Below, one piece after another: positions 22,564 through 27,981 of a stretch of DNA of 27,981 nucleotides. The notes beneath the pieces were generated by a model. It was not told where the DNA came from. It saw only the letters and a list, made by a program, of their open reading frames with translations, and searched no databases. Within the stretch, counting starts at the first letter, position 1, and every line of letters begins with the position of its first letter. Position numbers and translations under genes: made by a program. The stretch lies in the IMG/VR virus record IMGVR_UViG_3300024999_002256, positions 1 to 27,981 of that record; one strand, given 5' to 3'. The stretch comes from a virus.

Positions 22564-23889
22564 ATGGCTTTTGAATTTAATAATCCACTTTTGTATGAGC
22601 TTCGCGAGGGGAGTGCCCTTGACCCATTTGTACCGCTATCCACGACATCTGTAATTACAAGTAATAAAATAGTATTGACGGAACTACCTAATCAATTCGA
22701 GGGTGTAACAATATCTGGATACGCAGAATCTAAAAATCCAAGTGAATTAATAGCTACAACATTTTATTGTAATTATATAAATGGTATTGTATCTTTCGCG
22801 AGTTCAGAAAATGGCAAAACTGTAACTGCTAATTTTAAAGGTAGAGGAATTGTCCAAATACCTGCTGAAAGAATTTATAGCACAGATGGAAATGGTGTAG
22901 TTGAAACTCTCCAAAATATGATAAATTCAGGCTTAGTAGCAATTGAATCTTTAGGAGGATTAACTACAGCCATTTCTACTGCTCAAGCTTTAGAAACAGA
23001 ATTGGATTCAGATATTTCTACGGGAAATATATTAAAATCAGATTTAGATGATTCAATTGATTCTGCAACAATTATAAATGGAACTTTAGATGGAACTATT
23101 GAAACAGCAAATATTTCAATAGGAGAATTAAATGAAACTAATGCTTCAGTTCAAGCAAACGAATTAACTAGAATCTCTCAAGAAAATATTCGTGAATTAC
23201 AAGAAGATAATCGTCAAAATACATATTCATCTTCATATGTAAAATTTAAAGGAGTTGTTACAGGAATTGCATCTCTCCCAACATCTAATAATATTCTTGG
23301 TGATACATATCAAGTAATAGATGATGCTACAACATCAAATAATGCAATGTGGAGATATAATGGAACTATTTTTGAAAAATCATATGTATTAGATTTAACT
23401 TTTGCAGGAGGATATGGAGCAAATAATAGTCAGGTTTTTACAGCAACGGCAAATCAAACTGTGTTTACTTTGACTGAATTTCCATATTTAATTGGTGTTA
23501 ATCAATTAATGGTATATGTTACTGGAATTAAGCAAATTATTGGAGTAAATTATACTGAGACTAGTACAAATTCATTTACTTTAACTAGTGGTGTTGTTGC
23601 AGGAACAAAAGTAGAAGCATTTAGAAGTGTTCCTGGAGGAGCAGGAAGTTTAACTACTCAAGAGGTAGAAAATGCTAGAGTTAGTTCATTGGGGATTGGG
23701 TATGCGAATCTTAAAGCTAGGTTGGATGATCATGATAGTAATAAAGTAGGGGTTTTAGCTAATTTAAATACTAGTGTTAAGACTGATATTGTTAGTGCTA
23801 TTAATGAAGTAGTAAAAAAAGTAAGTGTTGGCGCAATTGCACCAGAGAATCCATCACAATTTCAGCTATGGATTGATACTGATGCTTAA
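22564..23889 (+). CDS. Tail fibre / baseplate protein, 441 aa
   Basis: The N-terminal ~110 residues form a beta domain common in Firmicutes siphovirus fibres: KIVLTELPNQFEGVTISGY, FYCNYINGIVSF, ending FKGRGIVQIPAERIY. Residues ~120-225 are short helical repeats (L..DI.TG..LK.DLD pattern), likely a trimeric coiled shaft. Residues ~225-375 are beta modules: a YVKFKGVVTGIASLPTS segment with GDTYQVID and W.YNGT.F, then QVFTATANQTVFTLTEFPYL with QLMVYVTG and a threonine-rich end. The C-terminus (DIVSAINEV...APENPSQFQLWIDTDA) is the usual finish of such fibre proteins. ATG 22564 follows AAAGGAGGAAAGTAA. It probably carries or attaches the SGNH fibre encoded next, from which it is separated by an endonuclease cassette. 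Confidence 0.78.
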   Translation: MAFEFNNPLLYELREGSALDPFVPLSTTSVITSNKIVLTELPNQFEGVTISGYAESKNPSELIATTFYCNYINGIVSFASSENGKTVTANFKGRGIVQIPAERIYSTDGNGVVETLQNMINSGLVAIESLGGLTTAISTAQALETELDSDISTGNILKSDLDDSIDSATIINGTLDGTIETANISIGELNETNASVQANELTRISQENIRELQEDNRQNTYSSSYVKFKGVVTGIASLPTSNNILGDTYQVIDDATTSNNAMWRYNGTIFEKSYVLDLTFAGGYGANNSQVFTATANQTVFTLTEFPYLIGVNQLMVYVTGIKQIIGVNYTETSTNSFTLTSGVVAGTKVEAFRSVPGGAGSLTTQEVENARVSSLGIGYANLKARLDDHDSNKVGVLANLNTSVKTDIVSAINEVVKKVSVGAIAPENPSQFQLWIDTDA

Positions 23890-23902
23890 AGAAAAATAAT
23901 AA

Positions 23903-23912
23903 GGAGGAACTA
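23903..23912. repeat. 10-bp direct repeat, left copy
   Basis: ggaggaacta. An identical copy lies at 25755-25764. The two enclose both endonuclease-type genes. The left copy serves as Shine-Dalgarno of the first endonuclease gene. Confidence 0.8.
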
Positions 23913-24892
23913 ATGATTGTATTACCACAAAAAGTAAAAATAAAATGGTCTCCATTTGGACGTAAATTTTATGAGCCAAATGGGTATATATTTACTAAAT
24001 ATTATGAGGAATTTGAAGTAGATGTTCTAGATTTGCCAGATGGCAGTAATGTTTTTATTGATGTTGTTTGTGATTATTGTGGCGAAGTCTTTAATAAAAA
24101 ATATAGTCATTATACAGATATGAAAAAGAAAAATAAAATAACAAAAGATTGTTGTAGTAATTGTACGTCAGAAAAAACACGAGAAAGTAATATGATTACC
24201 TATGGAGGAAGCCCATCATCTAATTATAATGTACAAGAAAAGCTAAAACGAACAAATTTAAATAGATATGGTGTAGAATATTGCTCGCAAAACAAAGACG
24301 TACAAAATAAAACAAAACAAACTAGTATGGATAGATACGGAGTAAATCATTATTCCAAAACAGATGAATGTAAGGAAAAATATGTAAATACATGCCAAGA
24401 GAGGTATGGTTTTGATAACACATTTCAAGTAGAAGAATTTAAAGAAAAATCTAAAGAAACATGTTTAGCATTATATGGTTTTGAAAAAGCAATACAAAAT
24501 CCAGAAATTAAAGCAAAAGCAGTTAAAACTCTATATGAGAACGGAACATGTCCTACATCTTCTCAACAATTAGATATATATAATATGTTAAATGATTTCG
24601 GTTATAATGTAGAATTAAACTATCCTCTAAGTAGAATTAATATGGATGTTGCTATTTTATTGATGATATAAAAATAGATTTAGAATATGATTGCTATCAT
24701 TGGCACAAAGATCAACAAAAAGATAGAAGGCGTGACGAGTTCACGAAGTCTCAAGGATGGAAAATTCTAAGGATTAAAAGTGGACATAAAATACCATTGT
24801 TAGAACAAATCGTAGAATCTATTGATAAATTAGTTAGTTCAGATAGAACTTTTACACAAATAATATTAGATGATTGGAAATTAGTAGTATGA
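23913..24892 (+). pseudogene. DUF723-repeat, Vsr/DUF559-like homing endonuclease, frameshifted
   Basis: The first frame gives 252 aa (23913-24671). It has a CxxC...CxxC zinc knuckle (C53, C56, C81, C84) and then five 22-23-residue repeats with a YG motif (Y97, Y119, Y142, Y165, Y188) of the DUF723 type, thought to bind DNA. The frame stops just after RINMDVAI. With one extra base in the T-run at about 24654-24657 the reading continues as IFIDDIKIDLEYDCYHWHKD and then RRRDEFTKSQGWKILRI to TGA 24890-24892. That restores a complete Vsr/DUF559-type PD-(D/E)XK nuclease of 326 aa. The frameshift removes the catalytic residues, so the gene is inactive unless this is a sequencing error or a slippage site. 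The Shine-Dalgarno AAGGAGGAA is strong. Confidence 0.82.
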
Positions 24893-24923
24893 TGCATACC
24901 ATATAAATAATCAGAAGACGAGA

Positions 24924-24950
24924 AGACAGATTAATTTATCTGTCTTTTTT
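24924..24950 (+). terminator. Terminator between the two endonuclease genes
   Basis: An 8-bp perfect stem agacagat/atctgtct (24924-24931 with 24938-24945) has a 6-base loop and is followed by five T. It ends one base before the GIY-YIG start codon. Confidence 0.75.
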
Positions 24951-24951
24951 G

Positions 24952-25767
24952 ATGTGTAATTTTAAGAAAGGTTGTGTTTATATAAATAGAAATAATACAT
25001 ATGGAATAATTTATTGTGCTTTAAATACTGTAAATAATAAAAGATATATTGGTCAGACAATTAGAGATTTGAATAAAAGAAAGAAAGAACATATTAGTTT
25101 AGCGAATAATGGTAGTAAGTTCGCTTTTCATTTAGCAATTAACAAATATGGAGAAGATGTTTTTGAGTGGTCAACAATTGATGTTGCGGATAGTCAAGAA
25201 GAATTGGATAGTAAGGAATCATATTGGATTGAGTTTTATGACTGCTATCATAGTGGTGGATACAATATGTCGGTAGGTGGGCAATTTAATAAAAAGACAG
25301 ATAATAATGCAGATTATTTATCTATGATGAATGGTGGTAAGGAATTTTTAGTTTTTGATATTGACGGTAATTTCGAAAAGAGTATGTATTCTCAATCTGC
25401 ATTGGCTATTGAGATTGGGAGTTGTGTGCAGAGTGTAAATAATGTTTTACATGAAAAGGTTGGAAAACATTCGGTTAAAGGTAAAATAATAATATTTAAA
25501 GATAAATTTGCAAATGAGAAACTACAAGATAAGTTAATAAAGATTAAAAGTATACATAAAGAATTCGCGGTATTTGATATAGACAATAACCTTATTGGTA
25601 AGTGGTCAAATTACACTCATTGTAATAGAGATACAAACATTAGTGCTAGAAATATTGAAAAACAATTGAAAGAAAATACGAATAGAGAAAATTGTAGAAA
25701 ATATAAAGTTTATTATATTGAAGATATTCCAGATAATCTAAAATACTTACTAGAGGAGGAACTATAA
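24952..25767 (+). CDS. GIY-YIG homing endonuclease with two NUMOD1-type modules, 271 aa
   Basis: Residues ~16-110 are a complete GIY-YIG domain: YGIIYCALN (G18-Y21), RYIGQT (Y32-G34), basic NKRKKEH with R43, HLAINKYGEDVF, SKESYWIEFY with probable metal-binding E89, and GGYNMSVGG. Then come two NUMOD1-like DNA-binding modules, one from KEFLVFDIDGNFEKSMYSQS to IFKDKF (residues ~130-185) and one from KEFAVFDIDNNLIGKW (about 200-255). It is the architecture of an intact free-standing homing endonuclease. TTG 24949 and ATG 24952 are adjacent; ATG is preferred. No Shine-Dalgarno is visible because the terminator lies directly upstream, so translation may be weak or begin at a non-standard codon after GAAAGG at 24965-24970. 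Its last codons (GAG GAG GAA CTA) form the ribosome-binding site of the next gene. Confidence 0.88.
   Translation: MCNFKKGCVYINRNNTYGIIYCALNTVNNKRYIGQTIRDLNKRKKEHISLANNGSKFAFHLAINKYGEDVFEWSTIDVADSQEELDSKESYWIEFYDCYHSGGYNMSVGGQFNKKTDNNADYLSMMNGGKEFLVFDIDGNFEKSMYSQSALAIEIGSCVQSVNNVLHEKVGKHSVKGKIIIFKDKFANEKLQDKLIKIKSIHKEFAVFDIDNNLIGKWSNYTHCNRDTNISARNIEKQLKENTNRENCRKYKVYYIEDIPDNLKYLLEEEL
25755..25764. repeat. 10-bp direct repeat, right copy
   Basis: ggaggaacta, identical to 23903-23912. Here it is both the end of the GIY-YIG coding sequence and the Shine-Dalgarno of the fibre gene at 25770. Confidence 0.8.
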
Positions 25768-25769
25768 TA

Positions 25770-27602
25770 ATGGCAAAAGATAAATATTGGGATGGAACAG
25801 CATGGCAGGAAGTCGGCGCGAGTGCCAATAAAGTAACTCTAATTGATAATGGAAATATTATAAATGCGACTGATGTGGAAGGTGCTTTGCAAGAAATTGT
25901 AACCAACATTGCTGAATCTAAGGCTGATACTACGTCGGAACTTGCTTTAAGAGCCTATCAAACTGATTTGGATACAACTAATTCAAATGTAGCTGATAAT
26001 GATTCTAGGATAACGGTACAAGAAAATAAATTAACATCTCCAACTGATTGTACGCCAGAGTTATTGGCACAAATAGCAGGGACAACTGCAATTAATGCTA
26101 TCCCTGCTGACTATTCAATAGTTAATAGACAACAAAAATATCCCGTAGTTGTCGGCATTGCAAGCAAAAATTTATTTGACTTAACTGACATTACTGCTGG
26201 CAATTATGTAAGTTCTTCAACCGGACTATTATCAGCAAATGCAAGTTATACAGCTAGTAATTATATTCCTGTATCCCCTTCTACTGCTTACTCCGTTACC
26301 GCCGTGGGGCAACAATCAGCGTGGTATGATTCCGCGAAAGTATTTATAAGTGGTGGCAACACTGGGGCAAATATGGTTTCGCCTGTTAATGCTGCTTGGT
26401 TAAGGGTGTCAATAACGAATGCCCAAGTATCGGCACAACAAATAGAATTAGGGTCTACTGTTACTGCATTTGAAAGCTTTTATCCAAAGATAGACAGTAC
26501 ATTATTAAAGAACGATGCTGTAACAACATTAAAAGTTATGGATGAGGCAATTACTGCTCCGAAAATTTCAGACTATGCAATCACCTCAAGAAAGTTCAAA
26601 TATCCTACGGTTGTCGGTATAGCTAGTAAAAATTTATTTGATAAAACCGACATTACTATTGGTAAGTATGTAAGTAAAACAACTGGTGCTTTAAACACAC
26701 TAGCTGGTTATAATGCAAGTAATTATATTCCTGTATCCCCTTCTACTGCTTATTCCATGTTAATTGCAGGTCAACAGTTCGCATGGTATACCTCTACTAA
26801 AGTATTTATTAGTGGGGGGGATTCGGGGGCTAATAAAACCTCACCGTCAAATGCGTCATTTATAAGGTTGTCGATGAACGATTCCCAAGTAAGTACGATG
26901 CAACTGGAATTAGGGGTAACTGTTACTGGTTACGTTGGGTTTAACCCTACGGTAGATCCTTTAGTTACTCCATACGTTTATCGTAAATTGGCTAATAAGA
27001 AATGGAACGCAATGGGGGATAGTTTTTCATATTTGGATTTATATGTTACTAGTGTTGGTGCAAGATTGGGTTTAACAACTGTTAATAATTATGGTATTGG
27101 TGGTTCAACCATTGCACAAAATGATGTGGGAGATTCTACTGATGCTATGTGCTTGAGGTTTTCCGCTATGGATGCAACAGCCGACATAATTACTGTTTTT
27201 GGTTGTACTAACGATTTTGGAAGCGGTATTCCTATGGGTGCTATTAGTGATGGTACAGGATTGCAATCTTTCAAGGGTGGTCTAAAAATCCTTATTGAAG
27301 GAGTACTTACACAAAGTCCTAATGCAAAACTTCAATTTATCACTAGTCCACAACGAAATTATTTGGGTGCAGGAAATGGGCCAAATGGAATCGGATTATA
27401 TCTCGTAGACTATGTTAATGCAATGTTAGAGGTATGTGCTCTTTATGGTATTCCTGTTTTGGATTTATACAGATTATCGGGGGTATCACCTTTCAATATT
27501 GGGGTTGATAGTGCGTATTCCGACGATGGGTTGCACTTTAATACGACATTAGGTAAAGCTAGATTGGTGGATATGATTGCACCATTTATGAGTAATAATT
27601 AA
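25770..27602 (+). CDS. Tail fibre protein with C-terminal SGNH/GDSL esterase, 610 aa
   Basis: The N-terminal ~120 residues are a fibre shaft (start MAKDKYWDGTAWQEVGAS, then helical NATDVEGALQEIVTNIAES). Residues 123-~270 and 277-~398 are two copies of one beta module (YP.VVGIASKNLFD.TDIT, SNYIPVSPSTAYS, KVFISGG.(T/S)GAN, Q.ELG.TVT). Residues ~410-610 are an SGNH hydrolase: block I GDSF with nucleophile S418, an NYGIGGST glycine block, GCTNDF with N481, and DDGLHF with D586 and H589. All catalytic residues are present. The expected activity is deacetylation or ester cleavage of wall or capsule polysaccharide during adsorption. The gene is richer in G and C than its neighbours, suggesting host-range-driven module exchange. 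The ribosome site GGAGGAACTATAATA lies in the end of the upstream GIY-YIG gene. Confidence 0.87.
   Translation: MAKDKYWDGTAWQEVGASANKVTLIDNGNIINATDVEGALQEIVTNIAESKADTTSELALRAYQTDLDTTNSNVADNDSRITVQENKLTSPTDCTPELLAQIAGTTAINAIPADYSIVNRQQKYPVVVGIASKNLFDLTDITAGNYVSSSTGLLSANASYTASNYIPVSPSTAYSVTAVGQQSAWYDSAKVFISGGNTGANMVSPVNAAWLRVSITNAQVSAQQIELGSTVTAFESFYPKIDSTLLKNDAVTTLKVMDEAITAPKISDYAITSRKFKYPTVVGIASKNLFDKTDITIGKYVSKTTGALNTLAGYNASNYIPVSPSTAYSMLIAGQQFAWYTSTKVFISGGDSGANKTSPSNASFIRLSMNDSQVSTMQLELGVTVTGYVGFNPTVDPLVTPYVYRKLANKKWNAMGDSFSYLDLYVTSVGARLGLTTVNNYGIGGSTIAQNDVGDSTDAMCLRFSAMDATADIITVFGCTNDFGSGIPMGAISDGTGLQSFKGGLKILIEGVLTQSPNAKLQFITSPQRNYLGAGNGPNGIGLYLVDYVNAMLEVCALYGIPVLDLYRLSGVSPFNIGVDSAYSDDGLHFNTTLGKARLVDMIAPFMSNN
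26136..26960 (+). repeat. Tandem duplication of a fibre beta module
   Basis: Copy 1 starts at 26136 and copy 2 at 26598, an offset of 462 bases (154 codons). Both begin AAATATCC and share blocks such as the 16-base aattatattcctgtat and the segment aaaaatttatttga. Conservation at the DNA level is high in these blocks, so the duplication or gene conversion is fairly recent. Confidence 0.8.
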
Positions 27603-27660
27603 GTCGCAGTTGACGCAAACTATCTATTAGATTTATTATTCACAAGTATATAAATACAAC

Positions 27661-27688
27661 AAAGAGAGTAATTAATTTTACTCTCTTT
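27661..27688 (+). terminator. Terminator after the fibre gene
   Basis: A perfect 10-bp stem aaagagagta/tactctcttt (27661-27670 with 27679-27688) has an 8-base AT loop and is followed by ctcaa. It ends the tail operon. The remaining 200 bases up to 27890 are AT-rich and hold no gene; a weak TTGATT(N16)TATGAA pair at 27762-27789 may be a promoter for the lysin. Confidence 0.75.
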
Positions 27689-27890
27689 CTCAATTAGTAT
27701 GTGTTTAATTATAAAAACAAAATTATAACATAAAAAAATTCATGTAACATCAAAACTTGATTTGATTTGGTGTGATAAGAATCTATGAAAAATAAAAGTG
27801 GCTTATAGTAAGGGTTATAGGGTTTGGGTATTTATGGTTATTTATTAATAAGAGATAATTTTATAAAAATAATATAGGAAGGTGAAATAA

Positions 27891-27981
27891 ATGGGTTATT
27901 CAATTTGTCTTGATCCAGGTCATCAATCATCTCCAAACTCTGATACAGGGTGTTTTGGATTTGGTCTTCATGAAGAAGATA
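27891..27981 (+). CDS. N-acetylmuramoyl-L-alanine amidase (endolysin), 5' end only
   Basis: ATG 27891 follows AGGAAGGTGAAATAA. The 30 codons in the window begin MGYSICLDPGHQSS and continue to GFGLHEED. ICLDPGH is the first zinc-ligand block of Amidase_3 enzymes (H11), and E28 in GLHEED matches the second ligand. Such enzymes cut the amide bond between MurNAc and L-alanine in peptidoglycan. There is no signal peptide, as usual for a holin-dependent phage endolysin. The position after the tail genes fits a lysis module; the holin would lie outside the window. The gene continues past the window edge. Confidence 0.85.
   Translation, partial: MGYSICLDPGHQSSPNSDTGCFGFGLHEED

Noticed and set aside
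27610-27639. TTGACG(N18)TATTAT promoter after the fibre gene
   Set aside because: The tail operon terminator lies only about 20 bases beyond the predicted start, so it would make no useful transcript; it is probably a chance match in AT-rich DNA.
1-27981. tRNA genes, CRISPR arrays, insertion-sequence transposases, integrase or attachment sites
   Set aside because: I looked for cloverleaf, spacer-repeat, transposase and integrase signals and found none that I can support; a tRNA or att site cannot be excluded without a search program.

Overview
The window is an AT-rich stretch of a low-GC Gram-positive (Bacillota, clostridial or bacillar type) temperate phage or prophage. The evidence is strong Shine-Dalgarno sites of the AGGAGG type, TTGACA/TATAAT promoters, a Cro/CI-like regulator with a P22-type antirepressor, and a siphovirus tail cassette. 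The exact host cannot be named from the sequence.

Layout. (1) 1-1119: the 3' end of a leucine-rich-repeat protein, then a terminator. (2) 1370-3510, minus strand: an unrecognised 270-aa gene and an antirepressor gene split in two by a GIY-YIG endonuclease gene on the opposite strand. (3) 3680-4140: a lysogeny-type control region with back-to-back promoters, a 68-aa HTH regulator at 3870 and a consensus promoter for two small unknown genes (4199-4827). (4) 4922-5579: a PIN-family toxin-antitoxin pair. (5) 5720-7324: a zinc-ribbon, Vsr-like (EDxHD-type) endonuclease. (6) 7459-7947: a small lipoprotein. (7) 7967-22456: two small tail-assembly genes, a 2168-aa tape measure protein with a lytic transglycosylase domain, the distal tail protein, a giant 1892-aa tail-tip (Tal-like) protein and a 104-aa protein. 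(8) 22564-27602: two tail-fibre genes, the second ending in an SGNH/GDSL esterase. They are separated by a cassette of two homing-endonuclease-like genes, the first of them frameshifted. (9) 27891 to the end: the start of an N-acetylmuramoyl-L-alanine amidase (endolysin).

The tail genes are in canonical order: assembly genes, tape measure, Dit, Tal, fibres, lysin. They would build a long non-contractile tail whose tip carries wall-degrading activity (the transglycosylase in the tape measure) and surface-polymer activity (the SGNH fibre). The window has no major tail or head genes; a switch and accessory island sits directly upstream of the tail genes.

The most noteworthy observations are: a probable ILEI/FAM3-like domain embedded among helical repeats in the tail-tip protein; a 1.85-kb endonuclease cassette bounded by 10-bp direct repeats that restore the Shine-Dalgarno site of the downstream fibre gene; an endonuclease insertion that left both itself and the antirepressor truncated; and heavy colonisation by four homing-endonuclease-type genes of three classes, two of them visibly decayed.
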